Positions 38,382 to 49,125 of a stretch of 64,000 bases of DNA are shown one piece after another. Every line of letters starts with the position of its first letter. Position 1 is the stretch's first letter. Under the pieces are notes generated by a model. It saw nothing but the letters and a program-made list of their open reading frames with translations. It had not been told where the DNA came from and did no database searches. Location of the stretch: contig CAMYLT010000007.1 in NCBI GenBank assembly GCA_947259505.1, forward strand, positions 124,001 to 188,000, read 5' to 3'. The stretch comes from an uncultured Porticoccus sp. Its GTDB lineage: Bacteria; Pseudomonadota; Gammaproteobacteria; Pseudomonadales; Porticoccaceae. The position numbers and the translations under genes are program-made.

Positions 38382-39083
38382 CTACTCTTCGACAACCTTG
38401 GTGGAGAAGCGGTAACCCGCGCCCCGCACAGTCTGTATGAAGCGATCTTGTGCTTCAAGGGAAATTGCCTTGCGTAGGCGACGGATATGCACATCAACAG
38501 TGCGTTCATCCATGTAGACATTGCCGCCCCAGACGTGGTCGAGAATCTGGTCCCGGGAATAGACCCGTTCCTGGTGGGTGAGGAAAAAACTCAGCAAGCG
38601 GAATTCGGTGGGACCCATGGATACCGTTTGTCCGTTGATGGTGACACGGTGGCTGATGGGGTCGAAAAGCAGGTGATCCACCTCAATGGGTTCCTGGGGT
38701 AGCGCTGGCTCAGCGCGACGCAACACGGCATTGATGCGGGCAATCAGTGCCCGTGGTGAAAAAGGCTTCGTGATGTAGTCATCTGCACCAACTTCAAGAC
38801 CCTGCACGATATTGTCTTCGTTGGCTTTGGCGGTGAGCATGATAACGGGCACATTTTTGGTCAGATCATCCCGTTGCAGACGGCGAATCAATTCGACACC
38901 GCTGGTGCCGGGCATCATCCAGTCCAGCAATACCAGATCGGGTTTTTCATCAATGATCATGGCGTGTGCCTGCTGGGCATTTTCAGCCTGAAGGCAATTG
39001 AAGCCAGCCACGTCCAGCGCGGTGCTGATCATGTCGCGAATAGCGGGCTCGTCATCAACGACCAGAATAGTTTTATCGTTCAT
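38382..39083 (-). CDS. phoB: phosphate regulon response regulator PhoB
   Basis: OmpR-type transcription factor that activates the Pho regulon. The 233-residue protein has a receiver domain with D10/D11, phospho-acceptor D54 and K106, and a winged-helix DNA-binding domain ending VRGAGYRFS. A strong Pho box lies 35-63 bp upstream, consistent with autoregulation. Its expected main target, pstSCAB-phoU, is at 14.6-20.3 kb in the same window. Confidence 0.97.
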   Translation of the reverse strand: MNDKTILVVDDEPAIRDMISTALDVAGFNCLQAENAQQAHAMIIDEKPDLVLLDWMMPGTSGVELIRRLQRDDLTKNVPVIMLTAKANEDNIVQGLEVGADDYITKPFSPRALIARINAVLRRAEPALPQEPIEVDHLLFDPISHRVTINGQTVSMGPTEFRLLSFFLTHQERVYSRDQILDHVWGGNVYMDERTVDVHIRRLRKAISLEAQDRFIQTVRGAGYRFSTKVVEE

Positions 39084-39117
39084 ATATCAGTCATCTTTTA
39101 TTGTTCAAGCCTATTAC

Positions 39118-39146
39118 ATGACATGACGGTGACAGAAATATGACAG
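39118..39146 (-). promoter_or_regulatory. Pho box upstream of phoB
   Basis: Read on the minus strand, CTGTCATATTTCTGTCAC (39146-39129) matches the Pho-box consensus essentially perfectly. A third half-site, ATGTCAT, follows 11 bp further on (39124-39118). This is the expected PhoB-binding layout for autoregulated phoBR transcription. Confidence 0.9.
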
Positions 39147-39166
39147 AGGCAAAATCAGCAGTCTGC

Positions 39167-40039
39167 CTAGCTGCCAGCGAGCTGATAATCGAGCACTAGG
39201 CCAATAAATATCGCTGCGCCCACATAGTTGTTATTAAGAAAGGCTTTGAAGCAGCCCTCCCGATCTCGGTGGCGGATCAGGTACTGCTGATAAAGAAAAA
39301 GTAGTCCCGCCACTGCCAGTGAGAGGAAAAACCACAGGCCTCGGCCAAAATTCATACCGATCATGGCCAGGGCGATCAACACCAATATCTGCAAGGTGGC
39401 GGTGATGGTAATGTCCATGTCGCCGAACAGGATGGCGGTGGATTTGATGCCGATTTTCAGGTCGTCCTCCCGGTCCACCATGGCGTAGAAGGTATCGTAG
39501 GCGATGGTCCAGAGTATTACCGCGACATAGAGCGCCCAGAGCTCCGGGGGCAGGGCGTTTGTCTCTGCGGCAAATGCCATCGGGATACCCCAGGCAAAGG
39601 CGGCGCCGAGCACCAGCTGTGGCAGGTGGGTATAGCGCTTCATAAAGGGGTAGCAGAAGGCCAGCGCCACCCCGGCAAAGGCCAGTTGGATGGTCAGGAC
39701 ATTGGTGAGCAGCACCAGCAGGAACGACAGCAGGCACAGGCAGACAAAAAGGATCAGCGCTTCGCGGGAGGTGATTGCCCCGGTAGCCAGCGGCCGGTGC
39801 CGGGTGCGCTCCACATGGCCATCCAGCTTGCGATCGGCAAAATCATTGATCACACAACCGGCTGCGCGCATGGCGAACACGCCCACCACAAACACCAGCA
39901 GGTTTTTGATGGAGGGTATTCCCTCGGCCGCCAGCCACAGTGCCCAGAGCGTCGGCCACAGCAGTAACAGGGTGCCGATGGGTTTGTCGATACGCATCAG
40001 GCGGATAAAGTCTGGCAGTCGTTCCCGCAAAGAGTTCAT
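39167..40039 (-). CDS. ubiA: 4-hydroxybenzoate octaprenyltransferase
   Basis: Membrane prenyltransferase of ubiquinone synthesis that attaches the polyprenyl tail to 4-hydroxybenzoate. The 290-residue protein has about eight hydrophobic segments and the two Asp-rich motifs, [21 protein letters not shown] and [20 protein letters not shown]. It follows ubiC, the enzyme that makes its substrate, with 22 bp between them on the same strand. Confidence 0.96.
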   Translation of the reverse strand: MNSLRERLPDFIRLMRIDKPIGTLLLLWPTLWALWLAAEGIPSIKNLLVFVVGVFAMRAAGCVINDFADRKLDGHVERTRHRPLATGAITSREALILFVCLCLLSFLLVLLTNVLTIQLAFAGVALAFCYPFMKRYTHLPQLVLGAAFAWGIPMAFAAETNALPPELWALYVAVILWTIAYDTFYAMVDREDDLKIGIKSTAILFGDMDITITATLQILVLIALAMIGMNFGRGLWFFLSLAVAGLLFLYQQYLIRHRDREGCFKAFLNNNYVGAAIFIGLVLDYQLAGS

Positions 40040-40061
40040 GGCATGTTGCCGTGGTAGTGAT

Positions 40062-40622
40062 CTAAAGCGGGTTATTGTACGGGGTAAATTCCGGTAAAAA
40101 CATCTCGCACACCAGCAGTGGCTTGCGGTCTAGCCAGAATAGAGAACGCCGTCCCGGAATGATGGCATTTATAGCTTGTAATGGGTTGGGCAGGGGGGTT
40201 GTTTGGGTGTCCTGCCGAGCAATTTGGATGTCACCGCGCGTCATGCCTGGATCGCTGAACAGCAGTGCTCCCAGTGGACGATTGTCCAGCTTCCTCAGAC
40301 TGCGCAGGCGGCCACTGAGGGTTCGCTGTGGAATGATACTGCGCGCGTATACCCAGGGTTGGTTATTGCCGAACAGGATAACTTCACGAATCAGTGCTTG
40401 TTGCCGAGTGCGCATACCCAGCAGCCGTTGCTCGGACAGGCGGGGGCAACCCATGCGCTGTTGAATGACCTGGACGCGGAAATGCCCTTGACTGAGTGCT
40501 ACAAGTCGCTCCGTTAATGAACCGCGATCAAGTAGCCATGACCGCAATGGGTCACGGGCAACCAGATAAGGTGCGCGCCGATAGTGGTACCAGTGGGGTT
40601 CGGGGGGTTGTTTGGATAGCAT
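40062..40622 (-). CDS. ubiC: chorismate pyruvate-lyase
   Basis: Makes 4-hydroxybenzoate from chorismate, the first step of ubiquinone ring synthesis. The product of 186 residues has family features: [55 protein letters not shown] and the C-terminal [13 protein letters not shown] CEMFLP. The ATG at 40622 is chosen; a GTG at 40694 would add 24 residues without family support, and the ribosome site is weak for both. It is followed by ubiA. Confidence 0.9.
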   Translation of the reverse strand: MLSKQPPEPHWYHYRRAPYLVARDPLRSWLLDRGSLTERLVALSQGHFRVQVIQQRMGCPRLSEQRLLGMRTRQQALIREVILFGNNQPWVYARSIIPQRTLSGRLRSLRKLDNRPLGALLFSDPGMTRGDIQIARQDTQTTPLPNPLQAINAIIPGRRSLFWLDRKPLLVCEMFLPEFTPYNNPL

Positions 40623-40703
40623 TTTGGTTGCGTTGGGCAAGGGTTGGCCTGTGGGGATTTTCTCTGCGGCGTATTCTAACCGTTTCTGTCGCACTACTTG
40701 TTT

Positions 40704-41291
40704 TCAGCGGGATAGTTTTTCCAGCAGCTGTGCCATGGCCTTGCCGCGGTGGCTGATCCGATTTTTGTCGTCCTTGTCCAGCTGTGCGGAGCTACAGCCT
40801 AGTTCGGGTATGTAGAACAGTGGGTCGTAGCCAAAGCCGTTTTCACCTTGGGCGTTGAAGGCGATTTTACCCTCCCATGTTCCCTGGCAGATCAGTGGCG
40901 TCGGGTCTTCCGGGTGGCGCATGTAGACGAGCAGGCATTGGAAGCGTGCAGTTCGCTGCTCCTCGGGAATCTCTTGTAGCAGGGAAAGTAGGCGCAGGTT
41001 GTTTTTGTCGTCAGTGGCGTTTTCGCCTGAAAATCGCGCCGAATAGATACCCGGTGCACCATTGAGTAAATCCACTTCAAGACCAGAATCGTCGGCGATA
41101 GCGGGCAGGCCTGTCAGTCGGGCGGCGTGGCGTGCCTTGATAATGGCATTTTCCACGAAACTCAGACCGTTCTCCACCGCGTCCGGCACCTGAAAATCGG
41201 ATTGAGGGACGACGGTCATGTCCAGTCCTGCCAGTAACTGCTGAAATTCGGCAAGCTTGCCTTTATTCCCGGTGGCTAATACGACTTTCAT
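40704..41291 (-). CDS. rdgB: dITP/XTP pyrophosphatase (non-canonical purine NTPase)
   Basis: Cleanses the nucleotide pool by hydrolysing ITP, dITP and XTP to monophosphates. The 195-residue protein has the Ham1/RdgB motifs ATGNKGKLAEF, SFVENAIIKARHAA, ADDSGLEVDLLNGAPGIYSARFSG, GENGFGYDPLF and SHRGKAM. It ends the metX-metW-DUF4426-rdgB cluster, an order also known from Pseudomonas. Confidence 0.97.
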   Translation of the reverse strand: MKVVLATGNKGKLAEFQQLLAGLDMTVVPQSDFQVPDAVENGLSFVENAIIKARHAARLTGLPAIADDSGLEVDLLNGAPGIYSARFSGENATDDKNNLRLLSLLQEIPEEQRTARFQCLLVYMRHPEDPTPLICQGTWEGKIAFNAQGENGFGYDPLFYIPELGCSSAQLDKDDKNRISHRGKAMAQLLEKLSR

Positions 41292-41370
41292 GGTTCAGTG
41301 TGCCTGTGAGATCAAGTGGTGAAGCCGGGCCTTCCATTTATCCTGGTGACCACAAAAAAAGACGGCGTGG

Positions 41371-41811
41371 TTATTTGTCCTGATAGAGGGTTTTCTGAAA
41401 TGTTAGTGACAACGGCGGCTGGTTGGGATCCGGGATCACTTCAATCTTGAACGTCAGGTAGTCCTCATTGTCGATACGAAAGGGTGCCAGGTAGTAGACG
41501 GTGTCGCCCTCGCGTACCTCGAAAAATTCCAGGATTTGTTGTTGGGCAAAGATATTGGAAACTGAGCCTTTGACCAGTGCGGTGGTGCCGCCAGGTTTGT
41601 CGCCGCGCAGCACCGCGATATTGAGCAGACCCTTGTCCTTGCCGCGGACGATATTGTAGTTGCTGGCGATCTCGGGCTGGATAAAGCTGCTGTTGAAGGC
41701 ACTGTAGAACACTTTGACATCACCAAATTCCCGGTAGGGTTTGTCGTCCGCATAGACGGTAAAGGCGACCATGGCTAACGCTGCCAGCCAGAGATGTTTG
41801 TACTGTTTCAT
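41371..41811 (-). CDS. DUF4426 family exported protein
   Basis: A 146-residue protein with an N-terminal signal peptide (about residues 1-21, ending VYA). The mature part begins DDKPYREFGDVKVFYSAFNSSFIQPEIA, typical of DUF4426. No catalytic motif is visible. In Pseudomonas the same gene lies between metW and rdgB, as here, which supports the family call, but its role is unknown. Confidence 0.85.
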   Translation of the reverse strand: MKQYKHLWLAALAMVAFTVYADDKPYREFGDVKVFYSAFNSSFIQPEIASNYNIVRGKDKGLLNIAVLRGDKPGGTTALVKGSVSNIFAQQQILEFFEVREGDTVYYLAPFRIDNEDYLTFKIEVIPDPNQPPLSLTFQKTLYQDK

Positions 41812-41839
41812 GATGGGTACCTCGTGCGCTTCACTGCGG

Positions 41840-42436
41840 CTATTTGCTCAAATGATAAATGGCAGTTTCACTAAACAGATTAGGCCATATCCCCTTAATT
41901 TGCTGGTCCGGCTGATGCGAAGCGACAAACTCCCGGTGCAGTACACGGATGTGTTTCTCTGTGCAGAGTGCTTCGAAATCATTCACGGTACAGAAGTGGA
42001 TATTGGGTGTGTCGTACCATTGATAGGTGAGCTGTTTGGTGACCGGCATGCGGCCGTGGGTGAGCAGATAAAAGCGCGCCCGCCAGTTGCCAAAATTGGG
42101 GAAGGTGACGACGCACTCCTGGCCGACCCGCAGCATTTCATCCAGTACCAGATGCGGGTAGCGCATCGCCTGTAACGCCTGAGTCATGACGACGGTATCG
42201 AAGCTTTTGTCAGCAAACTGTGTCAGGCCCTGGTCGAGGTCTGTCTCGAGTACGTTGACGCCATTGGCAATACAGGCGGTGATTTTATCCGGATCGATTT
42301 CCAGGCCATAACCTTCAACCTGCTTTTGCTGCTTGAGAAGTTTCAGCAGGGCGCCATCGCCGCAGCCGAGATCCAGTACCCGGCTGCAGGGTTTAATCCA
42401 CTGCTGGATGATGTCCAGATCAATGCGGATAGTCAT
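41840..42436 (-). CDS. metW: methionine biosynthesis protein MetW
   Basis: A 198-residue class I SAM-methyltransferase-fold protein with motif [15 protein letters not shown] and the MetW hallmarks [23 protein letters not shown] and [33 protein letters not shown] sequence. MetW supports the activity of MetX in homoserine acylation. Its ATG overlaps the metX stop by four bases, so the two are coupled. Confidence 0.94.
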   Translation of the reverse strand: MTIRIDLDIIQQWIKPCSRVLDLGCGDGALLKLLKQQKQVEGYGLEIDPDKITACIANGVNVLETDLDQGLTQFADKSFDTVVMTQALQAMRYPHLVLDEMLRVGQECVVTFPNFGNWRARFYLLTHGRMPVTKQLTYQWYDTPNIHFCTVNDFEALCTEKHIRVLHREFVASHQPDQQIKGIWPNLFSETAIYHLSK

Positions 42437-43590
42437 TGGCTTACGACCTCTGCAGCGATGCGATTCATGTAGGCTGAGAGGACATTCTCATAGCGCTTGT
42501 TGGGTAGTAGAAAAGCATCGTGCCCCAAGTTTGAATCGATGGCCGCATAGCTGACGTTCTTGTTGGCGGCAATCAGTGCCTCGACAATTTCACGTGAGCG
42601 CTCCGGTGCAAAACGCCAGTCGGTGGAAAATGATACGACCAGAAAATTGCAGCTGGCATGACGAAAAGCTGCGACTGGATCGTTGTTGTATTCGCGAGCG
42701 AGATCAAAGTAATCCAATGCCTTGGTCATCAGCAGATAGGTGTTGGCATCAAAGGTGTTGGCAAAGGCATCACCCTGATAGTGTAAATAGCTTTCCACCT
42801 GGAATTCGATGGGTGTGTCCTGACCGCGCTGAAAAGATCCCGAGCGCAGTTCGCGGCCAAACTTGTCTCCCATCAGTTCGTCGGAGAGATAGGTGATGTG
42901 CCCAATCATGCGTGCCTGTCCCAGGCCGTTGCGGGGCAAGGTCTGGTTTTCCAGATAGTGCCCGTCGCGGAAGTCCGGGTCTGATTTGATGGCGTTGCGG
43001 GCGATCTCGTTAAAGGCAATATTCTGGGCGCTGAGCTTCATGGCAGAGGCAATCACCACTGCATGCCGAATACGTTCGGGGTACTCCAGTGCCCAGCGCA
43101 TCACTTGCATGCCACCCAGGCTGCCGCCGACCACGGCCGCCCATTGTTGGATGCCGAGGCGGTCTGCTAGGCGGGCCTGGCTCTCCACCCAGTCGCGTAC
43201 GCGCAGTGGCGGAAAGTCTGGCCCCCAGGGCTGGCCGGTGATTGGATTGATGGAATTGGGTCCAGTACTGCCGTGACAGCCGCCCAGGTTGTTCAGGCAT
43301 ACCACAAAAAATTGATTGGTATCAAAGGGCTTGCCTGGACCGATGTGGTTGTCCCACCAGCCGGGTTTTATATCGTCAGTACTGTGATAGCCTGCCGCAT
43401 GGTGGTGGCCGCTGAGTGCATGACAGATAAGAATGGCGTTACTGGCTGAATCATTGAGTTCGCCGTAGGTTTCGATCACCAGCTGGTACTGGTCCAAGGT
43501 GCGGCCACAAGCGAGCGTCAGTGGCTCATCGAACTGAATCACCTGGGGTGTAACAATACCGACAGAATTTTCTGGTATGACTTCTGGCAT
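42433..43590 (-). CDS. metX: homoserine O-acyltransferase (O-succinyltransferase type) MetX
   Basis: Alpha/beta hydrolase-fold enzyme that acylates homoserine in methionine synthesis. The 385-residue protein has the nucleophile elbow GGSLGGMQ (Ser about 151), [13 protein letters not shown], and the C-terminal Asp/His of the triad in [10 protein letters not shown]. In gammaproteobacteria with an adjacent metW, MetX characteristically uses succinyl-CoA, so homoserine O-succinyltransferase is the best guess; the acyl donor cannot be proven by eye. Confidence 0.94.
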   Translation of the reverse strand: MPEVIPENSVGIVTPQVIQFDEPLTLACGRTLDQYQLVIETYGELNDSASNAILICHALSGHHHAAGYHSTDDIKPGWWDNHIGPGKPFDTNQFFVVCLNNLGGCHGSTGPNSINPITGQPWGPDFPPLRVRDWVESQARLADRLGIQQWAAVVGGSLGGMQVMRWALEYPERIRHAVVIASAMKLSAQNIAFNEIARNAIKSDPDFRDGHYLENQTLPRNGLGQARMIGHITYLSDELMGDKFGRELRSGSFQRGQDTPIEFQVESYLHYQGDAFANTFDANTYLLMTKALDYFDLAREYNNDPVAAFRHASCNFLVVSFSTDWRFAPERSREIVEALIAANKNVSYAAIDSNLGHDAFLLPNKRYENVLSAYMNRIAAEVVSQ

Positions 43591-43706
43591 TGGTTCTGGA
43601 ACAGTTCCTGGGCTAGTGGGGATCAGCGGGAGTCTAAAGAGGGGCAGCCATCAGTGCAACAGAGTCGCTGTTTCTGGCTACCCATGGGCGAAAGCACCGC
43701 TGCTGA

Positions 43707-44483
43707 TCAAATGGTTTCCATCTCGTAGTCGACGATGACAGGTAAATGGCTGGAGAAGGTTTTGGCCTTGTAGATGACAGCGTACTCAACTCGATCCCTG
43801 AGGCTACCAGAGACCACCTGAAAGTCCGTGCGCCAGCCAGAGCCCTCTCCAGCTATCCCGGATGGCCAGTGAGTGAACTCATCTGCATCACTGTTGTAGC
43901 GGCGGAAGGCATCGGCATAGCCAATACCGGTATACAGCTGGTTGAGGCACTGCCTTTCGTGTTCCAGAAATCCCGATACGTCTCGGCAGTTGACAGGATC
44001 CTCGACATCGACGTCGCGGTGGGCGATGTTCCAGCTGCCGCAAAAAATATAGTCGCGCCGTTTGTAGCTGATTTTGTTGAAATGGTTCAGCAAGTCACGG
44101 AAGAAGCGATCTTTTGTTTCCTGGCTCTGGGTGTCGGCAATGGCGCTGGGTGCGAGCAGAGAGCAAATGCTGACCCGCTCAAAATCCGCCTGCAGATAAC
44201 GGCCCTGCATATCTTCGCCGTTGGTGGCGCCGAAGCCATACATAATTGCTTTGGGCATATCACGGGTATAAATGGCCACGCCGTTTCGTTCTGGCTCTGG
44301 GGCATCAAAGAAATAGCTGAAATAGCCGGTTAGCTCATATGCAGGATGTTGTTCCAGCTCATAAGCCGGGGCGCGTAGATCCTGAAGGCAGATGACATCC
44401 GCATCCTGGGATGCCAACCATTGAAGCAGTCCCTGCTCGCTAGCTTGCTGAATACCGTCGACGGCAAGACTTATGATGCGCAT
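43707..44483 (-). CDS. crc: catabolite repression control protein Crc (ExoIII-fold, catalytically altered)
   Basis: Crc works with Hfq to repress translation of catabolic genes in Pseudomonas. The 258-residue protein has the exonuclease III fold but altered catalytic residues: CLQDLR instead of the CLQE catalytic Glu, CGSWNIAH instead of GDxN, and FSSHLPVIVDY instead of SDH. The N-terminus MRIISLAVDGIQ and the GSxxxAH and SxHxPxIVDY patterns match Crc closely. One difference is Asn retained after GSW, where Pseudomonas Crc has GSLYVAH. Position near argB-algC-coaBC-radC-rpmB also matches Pseudomonas. A true DNA-repair nuclease is unlikely. Confidence 0.88.
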   Translation of the reverse strand: MRIISLAVDGIQQASEQGLLQWLASQDADVICLQDLRAPAYELEQHPAYELTGYFSYFFDAPEPERNGVAIYTRDMPKAIMYGFGATNGEDMQGRYLQADFERVSICSLLAPSAIADTQSQETKDRFFRDLLNHFNKISYKRRDYIFCGSWNIAHRDVDVEDPVNCRDVSGFLEHERQCLNQLYTGIGYADAFRRYNSDADEFTHWPSGIAGEGSGWRTDFQVVSGSLRDRVEYAVIYKAKTFSSHLPVIVDYEMETI

Positions 44484-44595
44484 TATCGCCCCTAGTTTTG
44501 GGAGAGTGTATGATAACCGGCAGGCCGGGCTTGGCGAATCGGCTAACAGGATTCAATTAGTTGGAAATGGGGCCTCTTACAGCCGGGATGCATTT

Positions 44596-45225
44596 GTGAC
44601 AAACACCAAAATCACCTACAAATCCATTGGTACTGTTGCCGGGATACTACTTTGTCTGGTCGCTATGGTAGCAGAGGCGGCCAATCTTTACCGCTATCGT
44701 AACAGCGAAGGTAATCTTGTTATTGACCACCAAGTGCCTCCGGAATATATCGCCATGGGTTATGAGGTGATCACTCCTACTGGGCGGGTGGAACAGGTTG
44801 TGCCGCCTCAGTCGGCAAGTGGTGATGGGGACGGAGAGCAGGTTCCTGCCGAAACGGTTGCAGAGCAGCTTGAGGAGGACCAGATGCTATTGCGTAGTTA
44901 CAGTACTCTGGCTGAGCTTAAAGCGGCCGGTGATCGGCGTCTGGAGCAGCTGGAACGTGAAATTGAGATCATCGAATCGAATGTCTCAAAAAATCAGAAA
45001 CAGCTCAAGGAGCATCGGGAGCGTGCTGCCCTGCATCAGTTTAACGGTGAAAAGGTTCCCGATAAGCTGTTAAAAGCCGTAGAAGCTGTGCTGGTAGCTC
45101 AGCAGGATGCCGAGCAGATGCTGAGGCTTCGGCGTAACGAGCACCATGATATGGCGCTACGCTATCAGCGTTATGGCGAGCGTTTTATCGAACTAACGGC
45201 TAAGCGTCCTAACGAGAAAAGATAG
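44596..45225 (+). CDS. DUF4124 domain-containing exported protein
   Basis: A 209-residue protein with an N-terminal signal peptide (about residues 1-27, ending AEA) followed by a DUF4124 domain ([34 protein letters not shown]). The rest is a long charged helix with heptads (about residues 90-190), likely coiled coil. GTG at 44596 gives the signal peptide; the reading frame is open upstream to 44473 but that part overlaps the crc promoter. Its end overlaps the slmA gene on the other strand by 17 bp. Function unknown. Confidence 0.8.
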   Translation: MTNTKITYKSIGTVAGILLCLVAMVAEAANLYRYRNSEGNLVIDHQVPPEYIAMGYEVITPTGRVEQVVPPQSASGDGDGEQVPAETVAEQLEEDQMLLRSYSTLAELKAAGDRRLEQLEREIEIIESNVSKNQKQLKEHRERAALHQFNGEKVPDKLLKAVEAVLVAQQDAEQMLRLRRNEHHDMALRYQRYGERFIELTAKRPNEKR

Positions 45226-45796
45226 CTGCCGCTACGGCCCATTGCTCTTGCCAATGCTCTGTTGGCGGGCGAGTAAAGCCACTGCGTACAAATTGACTGA
45301 TGCGGCCTTCCGCCAACGACAGGATGAAATTGGCTGCTGCTGAAACGGTGGTCGCCAGTCGCAGCCCTTCCGTTACTTCCGCTTCCCTCAGAATTTGCTT
45401 CAGTTGGGTTTCCAGTCGATCAAATAATTGTTGAATGCGCTTGTGCAGACGATCGGTTTCGCCGGTGAGGGCATCGCCGGTGAGCAGTCGAGTAATGCCC
45501 GGATTGCGTTCAGCGAAAGTCAGTAGCAGTGTGAGGATGCGGTAGCAGCGTGTAGCCGCGTCGGGTTCCTCGGCTACGATGGTGCGGATACGACTAAACA
45601 GGGTCTCTTCAATGAAGTCGATGAGGCCTTCGTACATGCGGGTTTTGCTGGGAAAGTGGCGGTAGAGAGCCGCTTCCGAAACACCCACCTCTGCCGCGAG
45701 GGCCGCGGTAGTGATACGCCCTCCGGGAGTGGCTTCCAGCATTCGCGCCAGTGACTGGAGTATCTGCTGCTTTCTGGAAATAGTATCGGTTGCCAC
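45209..45796 (-). CDS. slmA: nucleoid occlusion factor SlmA
   Basis: TetR-family DNA-binding protein that blocks FtsZ assembly over the nucleoid. The 195-residue protein has the TetR helix-turn-helix ([28 protein letters not shown]) and SlmA-type sequences RITTAALA and [17 protein letters not shown]. It lies 6 bp after argB on the same strand, as in Pseudomonas, where the gene was once labelled TtkR. Confidence 0.94.
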   Translation of the reverse strand: MATDTISRKQQILQSLARMLEATPGGRITTAALAAEVGVSEAALYRHFPSKTRMYEGLIDFIEETLFSRIRTIVAEEPDAATRCYRILTLLLTFAERNPGITRLLTGDALTGETDRLHKRIQQLFDRLETQLKQILREAEVTEGLRLATTVSAAANFILSLAEGRISQFVRSGFTRPPTEHWQEQWAVAAAIFSR

Positions 45797-45802
45797 GTTC
45801 TG

Positions 45803-46723
<921 letters not shown>

Positions 46724-46735
46724 TTATTAAGTAGG

Positions 46736-49117
46736 TTAGAAAGTCAGATTGGCGTCTATGCTACGAAGTTGCTGCCGGAAAAGCGACTGGATTTTCTCCA
46801 GCGCCTCACTGGACTCTGCTTCGAAACGCAGGGTCAACGCTGGGCTAGTGTTAGAGGCGCGCACCAGTCCCCAGGCTTTGGGGAAATCTACCCGAAGGCC
46901 ATCAATGGTAGAGACTTTTCCGTCTTGGAAGGCAGTGTTTTCCAGTAATTTGTCGACGATGCCGAATTTGGTTTCCTCGCTGACGGGCACTCTAATCTCC
47001 GGTGTCGCAAAGCGGGTCTCGAAGCTGGCCATGATGTCGTCCAGCCCCTGTTCGCGGATGCTGATGATTTCGATTAAGCGTGCCGCGGCGTAAAGGCCGT
47101 CGTCAAAGCCGTGCCAGCGATCGTGGAAAAAAATGTGGCCGCTATACTCACCACCCAGTGGTGCTTTGCTTTCGATGATTTTGTTGTACATGTGGGAGTG
47201 GCCGGTTTTCCACATGACGGGGCGGCCACCGTAACTGCTGATAAGACTATTGAGGCGCCTTGTGCTCTTTATGTCGAATACCACGTCGGCGCCGGGGTGC
47301 CGGGACACGACATCCCGTGCAAAGATCATCAGCAGTTCATCGGGCCAGACAATCCTTCCGCTAGCAGATACAGCGACGATGCGGTCACCGTCGCCATCCA
47401 GCGCGATACCGAGATCAGCCTGTTGTTCGCGCACACAGAGCGCTAGGTCCTCAAGGTTGGCTGGCACTGATGGGTCGGGCGCATGGTTGGGGAAGTTGCC
47501 ATCCACCTCGCAGTAGAGGGGCTGCACATCACAGCCGATGACTTCCAGCAGGCGTACCGCGAGGTCTCCGGCAACGCCATTGCCGGCGTCAAGGACCACT
47601 CGTAGCCCTTGAGCTGGCACGATGTCGCCAACGATTGCCTGGATATAATCGCCGGACAGATCCTGTTCGCTGTGCTGCCCGGAGGTTTTCTCCGGAGGAT
47701 TGTCGGACATTTCATCACGCAGGGATTTGATTTCATCGCCACACAGGGCGTGGTGCTGGAAGAATATTTTGAAGCCGTTGTACTCGGAGGGGTTATGGCT
47801 TGCTGTCACCATCACACCGCAGTCGCTCTGCTGTAGCTGATGGGTGGCAAAATTAAGTAACGGTGTGGGCACCAGGCCGAGATCAATAATATTGCAGCCA
47901 CCACTGAGAATACCTTGCTGCAGCGCCGCACAGAGGCTATCACTGGAGAGCCGGCCATCGCGACCGATAATCAGGCTGTGTTCGCCCAGTGCCAGTGCCC
48001 GTGCGGCCAGCACTTTACCGAGACGAGTGGCGAAATCGTCGGACAACTGCTGACCTGCAATACCGCGGATATCGTAGTCACGAAACACCACAGCGGGGAT
48101 GTCCGTTGTGGTCCGGACGGCATTATCTTCTGTCACCACCGGCGTGTTCTGCGGGGCTGATCTGGACGGTATCACTTCCAGGAAGGATTCGCCGCTGTCA
48201 TTGACCGGGTCCGTTGCGTGCTCATCGGCGTTAATCTCTGTCCCCCGAGGTTTTAGCAATTTTTCTCTGTGGAAGTGCAGGGTAATACGCACCGTCAGGT
48301 AGAGCAGCAGCAAGGTAACAATTACCACTACCCCCAGAAAGAGAGCGAACAGGGTGTAGGACGGTTGCGCGCGTTGCAGTAACCCATTGCTGCCGGTATA
48401 GCGCAATTGCCAGTTGGGTGTTTTCAGTTTGAGGTTGATAGCATCGAGTGCATGGGATTTGTTCCCCAGGGCCAGGAATGATTTTCCCTTCGAGCGGGGC
48501 GTGGTCTGTATCAGCTCGGTGGCACCCAGCGTTGGGTTGAGGCCACTGTTTAATTGTTTAGTCAGTTCTTCCGTAGACAGGATCGCCAGCATGGCACCGC
48601 GGGTTTCTCCTTGTTCCTTCTTTAGCGGGTAGCTGAACAGTAACTGCCATTGGCCGTCGATCAATGCCGCAGTGGGGTCAACCTGCTCTCCGGCAAGTAC
48701 TTTTTCCGTTAGCAGTTGCCCGGCAAAGTGATGTTGGCTGATTAAACGATCATCACCCGCCGTTATCAGAAAACCGCCGATCAGTTGAGGAACCCATTCC
48801 CGCATCAGCTTTTCTGCTGTCGCTAATTGCTCGGGATTGCCGGAAGTCACGGCATCGAGAAATACCGCCTTCCCGGATAGCGCTTGCAATTGTTGCTGTT
48901 GGTCCAACAGGTAATTGTTGGCCAGTGCCAGCTGTTTAGCGGCGTATTCGTTGGCAAATTCGCTCGCCTTCTCACGCTTGCTGTTATCGATCAGTTGGTG
49001 ATAGAGCAGGTAAGCAGCAAAGGTGGCGCCTAGCACCAGCAAGACCAAGAGAGCCAGCACCAGTGGATGTTGCTTCAGCTTTTGAATGGTGTTGGCGGAA
49101 TTATGTGGTGATGTCAT
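46736..49117 (-). CDS. algC: phosphomannomutase/phosphoglucomutase with N-terminal membrane sensor-like domain (AlgC-type)
   Basis: Interconverts hexose 6- and 1-phosphates for exopolysaccharide and LPS synthesis. The 793-residue protein is far longer than the 463-residue AlgC enzyme. Residues 17-40 and 255-280 are membrane segments bracketing a predicted periplasmic region of about 210 residues. A linker follows, then the mutase domain from about 340, with phospho-serine S440 in TASHNP, metal loop DGDGDR (574-579) and the GGEYSGHIFF sugar loop. Eight bases separate it from coaBC. In Pseudomonas dut sits between these two; it is missing here. Confidence 0.92.
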   Translation of the reverse strand: MTSPHNSANTIQKLKQHPLVLALLVLLVLGATFAAYLLYHQLIDNSKREKASEFANEYAAKQLALANNYLLDQQQQLQALSGKAVFLDAVTSGNPEQLATAEKLMREWVPQLIGGFLITAGDDRLISQHHFAGQLLTEKVLAGEQVDPTAALIDGQWQLLFSYPLKKEQGETRGAMLAILSTEELTKQLNSGLNPTLGATELIQTTPRSKGKSFLALGNKSHALDAINLKLKTPNWQLRYTGSNGLLQRAQPSYTLFALFLGVVVIVTLLLLYLTVRITLHFHREKLLKPRGTEINADEHATDPVNDSGESFLEVIPSRSAPQNTPVVTEDNAVRTTTDIPAVVFRDYDIRGIAGQQLSDDFATRLGKVLAARALALGEHSLIIGRDGRLSSDSLCAALQQGILSGGCNIIDLGLVPTPLLNFATHQLQQSDCGVMVTASHNPSEYNGFKIFFQHHALCGDEIKSLRDEMSDNPPEKTSGQHSEQDLSGDYIQAIVGDIVPAQGLRVVLDAGNGVAGDLAVRLLEVIGCDVQPLYCEVDGNFPNHAPDPSVPANLEDLALCVREQQADLGIALDGDGDRIVAVSASGRIVWPDELLMIFARDVVSRHPGADVVFDIKSTRRLNSLISSYGGRPVMWKTGHSHMYNKIIESKAPLGGEYSGHIFFHDRWHGFDDGLYAAARLIEIISIREQGLDDIMASFETRFATPEIRVPVSEETKFGIVDKLLENTAFQDGKVSTIDGLRVDFPKAWGLVRASNTSPALTLRFEAESSEALEKIQSLFRQQLRSIDANLTF

Positions 49118-49125
49118 GAGGGATA

